Source: Pseudomonas sp. SST3
GTDB lineage: Bacteria > Pseudomonadota > Gammaproteobacteria > Pseudomonadales > Pseudomonadaceae
Length of the DNA: 64,000 nucleotides
NCBI RefSeq assembly: GCF_003325755.1
Contig: NZ_QORI02000003.1
Location: 186,001 to 250,000 of the forward strand
Reading direction: 5' to 3'
Below the pieces are notes generated by a model. That model was given only the letters and a program-made list of their open reading frames with translations, ran no database searches and was not told where the DNA came from. The number at the start of each line of letters is the position of its first letter. Position 1 is the stretch's first letter. This document shows, in pieces, positions 17,227-25,582 of the stretch. A program made the translations under genes and the position numbers.

Positions 17227-18219
17227 TCAGCCGTTACGCGCTTTTACCAAACGATTGAGTAGTGGCCTGCCAGCCAGATGCAAAAACAGCGGCGCACCAG
17301 CGATCAGGTAGAAGTAATAGGTCACGAAGCGCCAAATGAGGATGGCGGCCGCGGCAGTGGATTTACCCACCAACGGTGTGAGCAAGGCCGCCGATGCCAG
17401 TTCTGCGCTGCCGGCACCGCCAGGCAGCAAGCTCAATTGCCCGGCGGTCAGGGCCAGCAATTGAACGATGAACGTCCAGGCCCAGGCGAGCTGACTGCCC
17501 AGCCCCTGCACGGTGAGATACAGCACGCTGTAACGCAGCAACCAGTGCAGCGTGGTCAGGATGAATACTCCCAAGAGGATCGCCCGCGGCAGCCGGAAGC
17601 ATTCCAGCAGGGCGTTGCGGAAGCTCAGCACCTTGCGAGCCCAATAACGCTTGCGCGCGGACTTCATACCCAACCGGCCGACCAGCCAGCCGTTGAGCAG
17701 AAATACCTGCCGGTGGAAGCGCCCAAGCAACGCCAACAGCACCATCAGACCGATCAGCAACGCCGCGCTGAATCCCAGCAAACTGGCGATATAGGCATTC
17801 AGCGAGTGAGTCACCGCGTAAATCAGCACGCCGACCAGCGCGCAAGCGAAGAACAGCAGATCGGCCAGCTGCTCGACGGCAAAGGTCGCGGTACCCTTGG
17901 CTGGCGGTACGTCCTGACGTAGCAACAGCGCCATCATCGTCAGCGGCCCGCCGGCGCCGCCCGGTGTGGCGCAGATCGCAAACTCGGTGGCGATGACGAC
18001 ACCCAGCGCGCGGCCTTGTCGCAACCGGCGCCTGCCTACCAGCAGGCGCAGACGCCACGCGTTCAGGTACCAGCCGAGCACGATCATGCTGAGCATGCCG
18101 AGCAGCAGCCAGAGCGGAAAACTCACCAACCGCTCGAAGAGTCCGCTCCCGCCCAGCAGCAACGGGACCAATGCCGCGACCAGCAGCGCGCCAAACAGCA
18201 ACCACCAGCGGCCGCTCAT
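17227..18219 (-). CDS. UPF0104/LPG-synthase-type integral membrane protein
   Basis: A 330-residue protein from the ATG at 18219, which overlaps the preceding TGA as ATGA; a longer upstream frame is the shadow of that gene. It has about eight hydrophobic segments (WWLLFGALLVAALVPLLLG, LWLLLGMLSMIVLGWYL and others) and the family motif ATPGGAGGPLTMMALLL, with LLPGGAGSAELASAALL near the end. This is the lysylphosphatidylglycerol-synthase transmembrane domain without the aminoacyl-transfer domain, so lipid flipping or transport is more likely than lysyl transfer. It is the last gene of an overlapping operon with a GT4 glycosyltransferase and a deacetylase, suggesting an envelope glycolipid. Confidence 0.82.
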   Translation of the reverse strand: MSGRWWLLFGALLVAALVPLLLGGSGLFERLVSFPLWLLLGMLSMIVLGWYLNAWRLRLLVGRRRLRQGRALGVVIATEFAICATPGGAGGPLTMMALLLRQDVPPAKGTATFAVEQLADLLFFACALVGVLIYAVTHSLNAYIASLLGFSAALLIGLMVLLALLGRFHRQVFLLNGWLVGRLGMKSARKRYWARKVLSFRNALLECFRLPRAILLGVFILTTLHWLLRYSVLYLTVQGLGSQLAWAWTFIVQLLALTAGQLSLLPGGAGSAELASAALLTPLVGKSTAAAAILIWRFVTYYFYLIAGAPLFLHLAGRPLLNRLVKARNG

Positions 18220-18980
18220 GCCGTGGCGCTCGAGGTCAGCCCATGACGATTTAGCCAATCGATCTTGGTCACCGGATGCCGCCCGTCCCGCAGCAGGCGC
18301 GTCAACAGATCCAGCCAATAATGACGGGAGAAGTCGTGACGCATATCGACCGGATGCAGACCCAGGCGCAGCACCGATGCTTGCCGATGACGAGTGAGCA
18401 TCTGCTCGCTGAGCAACCGAGACACCCCGCGACGCCAGGCGCTGCGTGCGCTCCAGACCAGTCCAGGGGCGTCGATGGCCGTGTAGTCGGGTAGCAGGTA
18501 CAGATGCTGGGGGTCGCTGGTATAGGTCAGTCCGGTTTTAGCCAATGCTCTCCGCGCGCCCGGCCCCAGCAACCAGGCTGGCGCCACGAACCCATGCAGG
18601 GGCCATTGCAGCCGAGCGAACAACTCGATGCCTTGCTGCAGGCGGCGTGTGGATTCAGCCTCATCCAGCGGGTAGAACTCACCCTCATGGGTGAAGATGC
18701 GACGCATGAACCAGGCTCGTGGCGAACGCGGCGTCGGTGCTTCGTCAGCGTGATGACAGCCGTGCAACACGAGCTCATCGCCGCGTGCCAGTCGGCTGTC
18801 CAGCATGGTGCAGAATTCGGGATGGTCTTCGAGTCGATTGCGCCGGTGGAAATCCGGTACCACCAGCCAGGAAATCGGTATATCGCCCAGCGCGTCTACC
18901 GCCTGGACAAAAGGCCGATAGTCGGGCCAGGTTTCCGGCGCCACGTCGTGCAGCACCAGCATCAGGCTCCGCTCAGCCAT
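18216..18980 (-). CDS. Polysaccharide deacetylase-like (DUF2334) protein
   Basis: A 254-residue protein from the ATG at 18980, chosen because it overlaps the end of the glycosyltransferase gene by 8 bp; the longer frame is the shadow of that gene. The motif LVLHDVAPETW near the N-terminus and GDELVLHGCHHADEAP (about residues 65-80) correspond to the metal-binding D and H-x3-H sites of the NodB-like deacetylase fold. AWLLGPGARRALAKTG and LRLGLHPVDMRH follow. It probably removes acetyl groups from an envelope glycan or glycolipid. No signal peptide is visible, so it is predicted to be cytoplasmic. Confidence 0.82.
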   Translation of the reverse strand: MAERSLMLVLHDVAPETWPDYRPFVQAVDALGDIPISWLVVPDFHRRNRLEDHPEFCTMLDSRLARGDELVLHGCHHADEAPTPRSPRAWFMRRIFTHEGEFYPLDEAESTRRLQQGIELFARLQWPLHGFVAPAWLLGPGARRALAKTGLTYTSDPQHLYLLPDYTAIDAPGLVWSARSAWRRGVSRLLSEQMLTRHRQASVLRLGLHPVDMRHDFSRHYWLDLLTRLLRDGRHPVTKIDWLNRHGLTSSATA

Positions 18981-20145
18981 GCACGGCGACCGGCAGGTCG
19001 GCAGTACCCAGCACAGCGTGATAATGGGCAAGCAGCCCCGCCACCACCGCATCCCAGGCGTGATGCGCTTCGACATGCTGACGCGCCTGAGCGCCCAGCA
19101 CGCTTGGGTCGTCTTCGAACAGCTCGCGTACGGTCTGTGCCATCGCCCGGGCATCCAGCGGACGGCACAGGCGCCCGGTATGGAACGGCACCAGCTCGGG
19201 CAGTGCGCCGGCTCGTGCCGCAATCACCGGAATTCCACTCGCCATGGCCTCCAGCGCGACCAAACCGAAGGTTTCCTGATTACCGGCGTGCAACAGCACA
19301 TCACAGCTGGCCATGTAACGCGCCACTTCGGGTGCAGGACAGAAACGATCGATTACCGACACGTTGATCGGCACCCGGTGGGGCATCCCCGAACCTACCA
19401 GCAGCAAGTGATACGGCTTATCGAGCAGTCGGGCAGTTTCCAACAGCACGTCGATGTTCTTCTCTCTAGAACCACGCCCGGCGAAGACCATGAGCCGCGT
19501 GTCGTCCTCGACCCCCAACTCCCGGCGTATCTCAGGATCGCGCCTATCCGGACGGAAAGTCTCCAGATCGACCCCTAATGGCTGCACGTAGACGTTGCGA
19601 ACGCCCAGTTCCTGCAGCTTTTCGGCCATTATCCGGCTAGGCGCCAGGACCCGGTCGAAGCTGCCATACAGGCGCGAGACATACCCGTTCATGTTGGTAC
19701 CAAGCCAGCCGCCTATACGGTTGCTGACCAACAACGGCAGATCGGAGTGATAAAAGCCGATCACCGGGGCGTCGAGACGACGTCCCGCATCCAGCGCTGC
19801 CCAAGCCGTCATGTAGGGGTCACCCACCTCGATCACGTCGGGGCGCAGAGCGCGCAGCTGGTTGCGCCAGGGCGCGCGTCGAACCGGGAACCGGTAGCCC
19901 TTGCCGAACGGCAGTGCAGGTGCGGGAATCTGGTAGATGCCGGCGTGATGGCTATAGCTGTCGCCCGGCACCAGAATGCTGTGGCGAACGCCCGAGTACA
20001 GCTGCAACCGGCGGTGTTTGGCCTCGAGGTAAGTCCGCACCCCACCGCTGGCAGGTGCGTAAAACATGGTCATGTCGGCGATATGCAAGATGGAGCGTCT
20101 CCGTGAGGTCTCGATGCAGAGCCTTCGGAGGACGAATGCTGGCAA
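18973..20145 (-). CDS. GT4-type glycosyltransferase
   Basis: About 390 residues with the GT-B fold. The N-terminal acceptor domain has DMTMFYAPASGGVRTYLEAK and DVIEVGDPYMTAWAAL. The C-terminal nucleotide-sugar domain has LMVFAGRGSREKNIDVLLE and HAGNQETFGLVALEAMASGIPVIA (the EX7E-type motif). The start is uncertain: the most upstream start is a TTG at 20145, and the conserved region begins near SILHIADMTMF. First gene of an overlapping three-gene operon with the deacetylase and UPF0104 protein. The pattern resembles glycolipid glycosyltransferases such as mannosyl- or glucuronosyl-diacylglycerol synthases; the exact sugar is unknown. Confidence 0.85.
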   Translation of the reverse strand: MPAFVLRRLCIETSRRRSILHIADMTMFYAPASGGVRTYLEAKHRRLQLYSGVRHSILVPGDSYSHHAGIYQIPAPALPFGKGYRFPVRRAPWRNQLRALRPDVIEVGDPYMTAWAALDAGRRLDAPVIGFYHSDLPLLVSNRIGGWLGTNMNGYVSRLYGSFDRVLAPSRIMAEKLQELGVRNVYVQPLGVDLETFRPDRRDPEIRRELGVEDDTRLMVFAGRGSREKNIDVLLETARLLDKPYHLLLVGSGMPHRVPINVSVIDRFCPAPEVARYMASCDVLLHAGNQETFGLVALEAMASGIPVIAARAGALPELVPFHTGRLCRPLDARAMAQTVRELFEDDPSVLGAQARQHVEAHHAWDAVVAGLLAHYHAVLGTADLPVAVHG

Positions 20146-20283
20146 GGGTTGTATCAGCCAGACCCGGCCGAGTCATAGCCGGGCCTCGCCCCGAAAGATT
20201 CTGCAATGAAATCAATGGACCACCGACCCAGGCGGTTGTTCGCCGGTGCATTCGGCTTGGCGACAACCGAAGCTCGACTGGCA

Positions 20284-21159
20284 TCAACCCTCCACACGCT
20301 TGTCGCCCTCACCCTTGCCATTGGGCGACGCATGCTCGATGACCGCATTCATCTCCGCGCCGAATAGCAGTACCGCAGCGGAGATATAGAAATAGAGCAG
20401 CAGCACGATGACCGCCCCGATACTGCCGTAGGTAGCGTCATAATTTCCGAAGTTCTGCACGTAGATGCCGAAGCCCACCGATGCGGCAATCCAGACGATA
20501 ACTGCCAGCACCGAGCCGGGCGTGATGAAGCGAAACTCCTGTTCCACATCCGGTGTGACGTAATACAGCAAGGCCACCATCAGCATCATCAGGATCACGA
20601 CTACGGGCCAACGCAGCCAGGTCCATAGCGTCACTACGATCTCCTTCAACCCCACCTGCGCGGCAAGCCATTCCATCACTTGCGGCCCGGTCACCATCAA
20701 GCCCGCCACCGCGAGCAGGATCAGTGCGAGACCGATCGTATAGAGAACCGCCAATAACATGAGCTTCCAGGTCGGACGACCTTCTTTCACATCGTAGGCC
20801 TTGTTCATGGCGTTCATCAGCGAGCGAACACCGACCGAGGCGGACCACAGCGCAATGAGAATACCCACCGATAGCAGGCCGCTCTTCTGCTCCTGCATCT
20901 GATCGATCACCGGATTGACCAGATCCAGCGCATCAGGCGGCAAGACCAACGACACCTGCTGGCGAAGCCAGGCGAAGAAGTCCTGCAGATCGAGCATGCC
21001 CAACATGGCGATCAGAAACAGCAGAAAGGGAAACAGCGAAAAGATCGCTCGATAGGCCAACGCCGAAGCATAGGTCGCCATGTCGTCATTGCTGAACTCC
21101 TTCAAGGTGCGTTTCAACAAGTCGAAACTGCCAATGCCCCGCGTCTCCAGCAATGCCAT
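20284..21159 (-). CDS. YihY/BrkB-family inner membrane protein
   Basis: A 291-residue protein from the ATG at 21159, preceded by GGGGGATAACGTA; the longer frame upstream lacks a ribosome site. About six membrane segments (AIFSLFPFLLFLIAMLGML, LMLLAVLYTIGLALILLAVAG, VVILMMLMVALLYYV and more) plus the family block YASALAYRAIFSLFPF and YDATYGSIGAVIVLLLYFYISA. The family was once called ribonuclease BN in error; its role is unknown. Single gene, divergent from the flippase that follows. Confidence 0.9.
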   Translation of the reverse strand: MALLETRGIGSFDLLKRTLKEFSNDDMATYASALAYRAIFSLFPFLLFLIAMLGMLDLQDFFAWLRQQVSLVLPPDALDLVNPVIDQMQEQKSGLLSVGILIALWSASVGVRSLMNAMNKAYDVKEGRPTWKLMLLAVLYTIGLALILLAVAGLMVTGPQVMEWLAAQVGLKEIVVTLWTWLRWPVVVILMMLMVALLYYVTPDVEQEFRFITPGSVLAVIVWIAASVGFGIYVQNFGNYDATYGSIGAVIVLLLYFYISAAVLLFGAEMNAVIEHASPNGKGEGDKRVEG

Positions 21160-21318
21160 TACGTTATCCCCCGAAAACTGAAGCCGAAGCCCTTGAAAAT
21201 GGGACGGTCCTCCTCTGGAAGAGTTCGCCGGTCGCAGCCCCGGTCGTCGTTCGTACCACCGCCAGCCGGCATGCGCCTGGATCGGGTCTGCGGGCGGCCT
21301 TGATCGGCTCATCTCCGA

Positions 21319-21356
21319 GGCGGAAAGGGGCGGAAAGGGGCGGAAAGGGGCGGAAA
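21319..21356 (+). repeat. 10-bp tandem repeat, about 3.6 copies
   Basis: CGGAAAGGGG is repeated three times without change and then partly again (CGGAAA), in the 415-bp space between the divergent yihY-like and flippase genes. Copy number could vary by slippage and alter promoter spacing. No other element was recognised between 21160 and 21574. Confidence 0.85.
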
Positions 21357-21574
21357 CCATGTGGCCAGCGTTTCCATTAAAGGAACTTTCCTCCGCTTGA
21401 GCGCTCTTGATGGAGTCCAGTTCGGCGCATCGCTGACGGCAGTCGCAACCACGCAGCGTAACGACCGGAGCATGCGATGGGGTTAGCTCAAAGGAGCCAT
21501 CTCGTCCCGGCACGTGCCGCATGGAATGCCAGACATGGCTTACGCCGCTTTTTTTGGCCGCAGGAGCAAAAGAA

Positions 21575-22840
21575 ATGGGATACGCAACGGATGCCCCACA
21601 GCCAAGAATGAAAGCCGACCTCCTCAGATACGCCAGGCTCATCCTCACCAAAGGCAGTGGGGCTGCCGCGACGCTTGGCCTGAATATTCTGCTGGCGCGC
21701 CTGCTGGTGCCCGAGCTCGCGGGCACGGTGTTCTTCTGCGTCGCTCTGGGCATTTTCCTGTCCCTGGTGGCACGGCTAGGCTTGGACATTGCGTGCCTGA
21801 AGAACATTTCCTCTTTGAGCGACGGCCAGCAACGCCGCTATTTCCACCGTGCGCTGGGTCTCGCCGCGCTGATGAACGTTCCGGCCTTTCTTATCGGCCT
21901 GGTCGTGGTGTATTTCTCGAAAACCACCCAGGCGCATTTCGTCCATGCCGCCGTCCTGTTCGGCATCACCGCCCTTGGCCTGTCACTGTTGAGCATCGCC
22001 AGCGAAACATTGAAAGCCAAGCATAAAACCAGCGAGGGACTGTTCTGGCAGACGGCGTTTCAGCCCTCCCTGACGCTGCTGCTGGTATCAGTGACCGGCA
22101 ACGATCTGACCACCGTGGCCGGCGCCTTTGCAGTCAGCTACGCGCTGGCCATTTTCGGCTCGATATGGCGCGCCAATACGAGCCTGCCGGTTTCAGACTC
22201 ATCGCACACGCTTGGCTGGCGCGAGATGCTCATCTTGTGCGTACCGCTGATGCTCATCGCGGTGATGAACAGCATCATCGAACTGTCCGATACGCTACTG
22301 CTCGGCGTGCTGCGTTCGGCTGGCGAAGTGAGCATCTACTACATCGCGGCCAAAATCGCCGCCCTCTCGACGACTCTGCTGTTCATCATCAACGGCACCA
22401 TCGCCCCCGACATTTCCAAACGCTGGGCCCAGCATGACCGTGCGGGCGCCTTCGCCATCGTCAGAAGATACTCTCGCTTCATGCTGGCGCTCGCGCTGGT
22501 GATCCTGCTCGCCATAGGCCTGCTGCGTGAATATATCCTGGCCGTATTTGGGCCCGAGTACCGGGCGCAAGGCGTCTATCCCCTGCTGGTACTCGCCGTT
22601 GGCTATTTCTTCGTACTCGCTGCCGGACCGCTGGGCATCTTTATGACCATGACCGGCAATCACCGCCGCTACCTGCATAACAACATCGCGGCCTGTGTAA
22701 TCAACGTGGCGCTCAACCTCGTCCTTATCCCGCGCTATGGCGTCAATGGCGCCTGCTTCGCCACCGCCGTGGCGCTGACATTGAAGAACGCGCTGCTCTA
22801 CATCCAGTTCAAACAAATCGAAAGGAGTCCGACGCCATGA
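21575..22840 (+). CDS. Polysaccharide flippase (MOP/Wzx-like) 1
   Basis: A 421-residue membrane protein from the ATG at 21575 (AGGAG nine bases upstream). There are about 12 hydrophobic segments; the N-terminus LTKGSGAAATLGLNILLARLLVPELAG has the look of a polysaccharide-transporter (MOP) flippase, and AGEVSIYYIAAKIAALSTTLL is a typical central helix pair. It should move a lipid-linked glycan across the inner membrane. Its stop overlaps the start of the pyruvyl-transferase gene (ATGA), so the two are co-expressed and probably act on the same glycan. It is 17 kb from the main exopolysaccharide operon, which has its own flippase. Confidence 0.88.
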   Translation: MGYATDAPQPRMKADLLRYARLILTKGSGAAATLGLNILLARLLVPELAGTVFFCVALGIFLSLVARLGLDIACLKNISSLSDGQQRRYFHRALGLAALMNVPAFLIGLVVVYFSKTTQAHFVHAAVLFGITALGLSLLSIASETLKAKHKTSEGLFWQTAFQPSLTLLLVSVTGNDLTTVAGAFAVSYALAIFGSIWRANTSLPVSDSSHTLGWREMLILCVPLMLIAVMNSIIELSDTLLLGVLRSAGEVSIYYIAAKIAALSTTLLFIINGTIAPDISKRWAQHDRAGAFAIVRRYSRFMLALALVILLAIGLLREYILAVFGPEYRAQGVYPLLVLAVGYFFVLAAGPLGIFMTMTGNHRRYLHNNIAACVINVALNLVLIPRYGVNGACFATAVALTLKNALLYIQFKQIERSPTP

Positions 22841-24078
22841 CTGACCGGGTAAACGTAATCGCTTACGGAGCCTATGACCGGCACAACTATGGCGACCTGC
22901 TCTTCGCAATCGTCCTCAAGCGCTACCTGGAGGCCGATGGCCGCTTCAACGTGCTGGTCGCGGCCACCAAGAAATCCGATCTGTCCAGCTACGGGGCGCT
23001 ACCGACCATCCCGCTAAAAAAAGCGCTGGATGCGACGCGCCAACAACCGAAGACCATGCTCATCGTCGCAGGCGGCGAGTGCCTGACGGCGCAATGGGAA
23101 AGCATCATTGGCTACCTCGCCCCACAAGCCATCTACTACCCGATCAAGGCGAGCCCTTACTTGATCGGTCATAAGGCTTTCATCCGCCTGAGCCGGCTAT
23201 TCACCTCTATTCCGTCAGATATCCCGCTGGTACTGGGTGAGCGCGACCTGCCGGGCTACAAGGTGATGTACAACAGTGTCGGGGGCAACGAAATCAGCCG
23301 GAAGAAGCCGCTGATCCACGAAGCGATCAAGCGCAACCTGAACGATTGCACCTATGTATCGGTACGCGATCGTGAGACCTCCGCCGAACTGGACAAGCTC
23401 GGTGTCAAACACAACCTAGTGCCCGACAGCGCGATCCTGATCTCGGATATTTTTCCGCAGCAGGTCAACCCAGGCGAGCCCGGCCATATCGTTTTCCATA
23501 TCTCTGACCATCACGCCAAGCGGCGCATCGAAGCCATCGCTCAGCAATTGACCGAGCTAAACGTCACCACAGGCCTGAAAATCGCCCTGCTGACGATTGG
23601 CAAGGCCCCCGGACATTCGGACGACGGGCCGCTGGACAAGCTGCACAGTCTACTGGGCGATGAGCGCGCCTACCGCGTCGACAGCGGAAAGATCGACGAC
23701 ATCATCCGATGCATCGCAACCAGTAAGCTTTACTGCGGCACCAGTCTGCATGGCGCGATCACCGCATTGGCATACGCCGTACCGCAGATAGCGCTGCTAC
23801 CGCAGCGTGTGGTGAAACTATCGAGCTTCCTCGAAACCTGGGTGCCCAAACAGTCCTGCGGGTTCGCCGAGGTTTCGCAGATCAGCCAAATCGGCTCCAA
23901 CCTGCTCAATGCTTTCGGCGACACCCAGCGAGCCGAACTGCGAGCGGTGGTCGAAGCCATGAAGAACCGCGTGCGTACGAACCTCGATCATATGGTCGAG
24001 CTCTACGATCAGGCACCAGCCCGGGGCGAATCCCCTGCCCGTCAAAACAAAAAAGCTGCAGCCGTACCCGCGAATTGA
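22837..24078 (+). CDS. Polysaccharide pyruvyl transferase family protein
   Basis: A 413-residue protein starting in an ATGA overlap with the flippase. IAYGAYDRHNYGDLLFAIVLKRYL near the start is the NxGD block of the PS_pyruv_trans family. SVRDRETSAELDKLGV and YCGTSLHGAITALAYAVPQIAL are the other conserved blocks (the latter resembles the sialyltransferase-like GTSLHG motif). Members add a pyruvate ketal from phosphoenolpyruvate to a sugar of a surface polysaccharide. A strong terminator at 24093 ends the two-gene unit. Confidence 0.88.
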   Translation: MTDRVNVIAYGAYDRHNYGDLLFAIVLKRYLEADGRFNVLVAATKKSDLSSYGALPTIPLKKALDATRQQPKTMLIVAGGECLTAQWESIIGYLAPQAIYYPIKASPYLIGHKAFIRLSRLFTSIPSDIPLVLGERDLPGYKVMYNSVGGNEISRKKPLIHEAIKRNLNDCTYVSVRDRETSAELDKLGVKHNLVPDSAILISDIFPQQVNPGEPGHIVFHISDHHAKRRIEAIAQQLTELNVTTGLKIALLTIGKAPGHSDDGPLDKLHSLLGDERAYRVDSGKIDDIIRCIATSKLYCGTSLHGAITALAYAVPQIALLPQRVVKLSSFLETWVPKQSCGFAEVSQISQIGSNLLNAFGDTQRAELRAVVEAMKNRVRTNLDHMVELYDQAPARGESPARQNKKAAAVPAN

Positions 24079-24092
24079 TCAGATAACGCGAA

Positions 24093-24134
24093 GCAAACAG
24101 AAAGGCCCGCAACGAAGCGGGCCTTTCTGTTTGC
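24093..24134. terminator. Long bidirectional intrinsic terminator
   Basis: An 18-bp perfect stem (GCAAACAGAAAGGCCCGC and its complement) with an AACGAA loop lies between the pyruvyl-transferase gene and the convergent tRNA-Thr. Confidence 0.9.
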
Positions 24135-24136
24135 AT

Positions 24137-24212
24137 TGGTGCCGGTGAGAGGAGTCGAACCCCCGACCTTCGCATTACGAATGCGCTGCTCTACCTACTG
24201 AGCTACACCGGC
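24137..24212 (-). tRNA. tRNA-Thr (anticodon CGT)
   Basis: Read on the minus strand: a 76-nt cloverleaf starting GCCGGTGTAGCTCAG with D arm GCTCAGTAGGTAGAGC, anticodon stem-loop CGCA-TTCGTAA-TGCG, T arm GGGGGTTCGACTCCT, and an encoded CCA at 24137-24139. The anticodon CGT lies at 24177-24179. The acceptor stem GCCGGTG pairs with CACCGGC. No integrase or partial tRNA repeat adjoins it, so it does not appear to be an island attachment site here. Confidence 0.96.
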
Positions 24213-24314
24213 GGCAAGCGGCGCATTATGAGATTTCGCCGGCACGGACTCAAGCCCGCGCCAGCGAAAGACATGCCACATTCGGTCAGAGCCGAAGCGA
24301 CCTCATACAGCGTA

Positions 24315-25136
24315 TTACAACCCGGCGGACGTGGAGCCGGTTGTGCCGGCCGTGCTCGTGGTGCCCGTCGTCGAACGAGTGGCCTCGCCGCTATTGGCAT
24401 GCTGCTGCTTGACCTGAGCGGCCATTTCCTCACCCTTGGCGGACGCTTTCTGATAGCCCTCCTCGGCCTTGTGGCGCAGGCGGTCTTTCATGCGATCGCG
24501 TGCTTCACCCAAGGCTTCGTCCTCGCGCCGTGTTGGTGGCACCGAAGCAGCAAGCAACGCACCCAAGGCGATACCGATGGCACCGAGTGCCAAGGGCTGC
24601 TCCTGAAGCAGATGGTTGAAGCCGCCACGAGCTCGGTCAGCACCGCCGCGCAGCCGTTCAGATGCCTGGCGCCTGGAATCGCTGGCCCGAGTACGGGCGT
24701 TGCCGAGCGACTCGGAAACGCTGTGGCTCATATGGCTGGCCTTGTCTTTCATGCCAGCGCCCTGGTGCTTGAGGCCGGCGGTCTTGGCGGAGAGCTTTTC
24801 TCCCATAGAGGGGCCGGTCGACCCAGCGCCATAGCCGGTAGTGGTCACGTTCGAATGCGGCTGGCGATTTTGCCCCGCCATCATCCAGAGCAGACCGATT
24901 GAGGTCAGTACTGTCGGCACCGGGTTGGCCTTGACCGTATTGCTCAGGTTGGAGAAGAACTCGCCGCCGCCGCCTTTTACGTAGCCCAGCGCGGTATCGA
25001 TGAGTTCGCCTGGGGACAGCTTGTTTTCTAGCGCGTGAACGATGTTGCCGATCTCGGCTCGCTGTTGATCGATCTCCCGCTCCAACTCGGCGGGATCCTT
25101 CTGTGCTTCGGCATCTATCTGATTACGTGTGCTCAT
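24315..25136 (-). CDS. DUF3618-domain membrane protein
   Basis: A 273-residue protein. The N-terminus (DPAELEREIDQQRAEIGNIVHALENKLSPGELID) is the DUF3618 domain. Two weak membrane segments follow (VPTVLTSIGLLWMMAG; PLALGAIGIALGALLAASV), separated by a charged helical stretch, with a Ser/Thr/Gly-rich tail. It starts in an ATGA overlap with the holin-like gene. The trio it belongs to is common in the envelopes of pseudomonads and alphaproteobacteria, but the function is not known; structural or stress roles at the membrane are plausible. Confidence 0.8.
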   Translation of the reverse strand: MSTRNQIDAEAQKDPAELEREIDQQRAEIGNIVHALENKLSPGELIDTALGYVKGGGGEFFSNLSNTVKANPVPTVLTSIGLLWMMAGQNRQPHSNVTTTGYGAGSTGPSMGEKLSAKTAGLKHQGAGMKDKASHMSHSVSESLGNARTRASDSRRQASERLRGGADRARGGFNHLLQEQPLALGAIGIALGALLAASVPPTRREDEALGEARDRMKDRLRHKAEEGYQKASAKGEEMAAQVKQQHANSGEATRSTTGTTSTAGTTGSTSAGL

Positions 25137-25582
25137 GATGTGTGCCCCCTGACGGCTTCTTTATCCTTGTTGACCGAATGGATGGTGCGCTCGGGCTTGA
25201 AGGAAGACGCCTCGAACTTCTTCTTGCCGGCGGAAACCATGATCAAACCGATCACCACCACCACACCACCAACGATCAGCGCGGCGAGCCAGGGCTCCAT
25301 GACGTTGCTCAGGCCGTAGACAGCGGACATCAGCAGGACGATGAATCCGCCGAGCAAGACGGCCCCACCCGTAGCGACGCTCGCGGCGCCGGCCTTGGTG
25401 GCACGGATGGACTCGCTCAGTTCCGCTTTTGCCAAGGCCAGTTCCTTGGTCACCAGAGAGGGCACTTCATGGGTAAGCTGCCGCAGCAGGCCGCCTACAG
25501 AGCTATCGGTCTCGGTACGCATGCCGGGTTCCGGTGTATTGATCGTGGTCGTGGTCGTCGTAGTCTTACGTGCTTCACTCAT
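25133..25582 (-). CDS. Phage-holin-3-6-like membrane protein
   Basis: A 149-residue protein: a Thr-rich N-terminus, an amphipathic helix (VGGLLRQLTHEVPSLVTKELALAKAELSES), then two membrane helices (AASVATGGAVLLGGFIVLLMSAVYGL and PWLAALIVGGVVVVIGLIMV). This matches the holin superfamily 6 / YqjE-like group found on chromosomes next to DUF3618 genes, and it does not indicate a prophage. ATGA overlaps couple it to both neighbours. Confidence 0.8.
   Translation of the reverse strand: MSEARKTTTTTTTINTPEPGMRTETDSSVGGLLRQLTHEVPSLVTKELALAKAELSESIRATKAGAASVATGGAVLLGGFIVLLMSAVYGLSNVMEPWLAALIVGGVVVVIGLIMVSAGKKKFEASSFKPERTIHSVNKDKEAVRGHTS

Noticed and set aside
24137..24212. tRNA-Thr as the attachment site of an island
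   Set aside because: No integrase and no partial tRNA copy in the window; both sides look like core or polysaccharide genes.
25133..25582. Holin-like gene as evidence for a prophage
   Set aside because: It is fused by overlaps to DUF3618-type chromosomal genes, and no lysis, capsid or tail genes are nearby.
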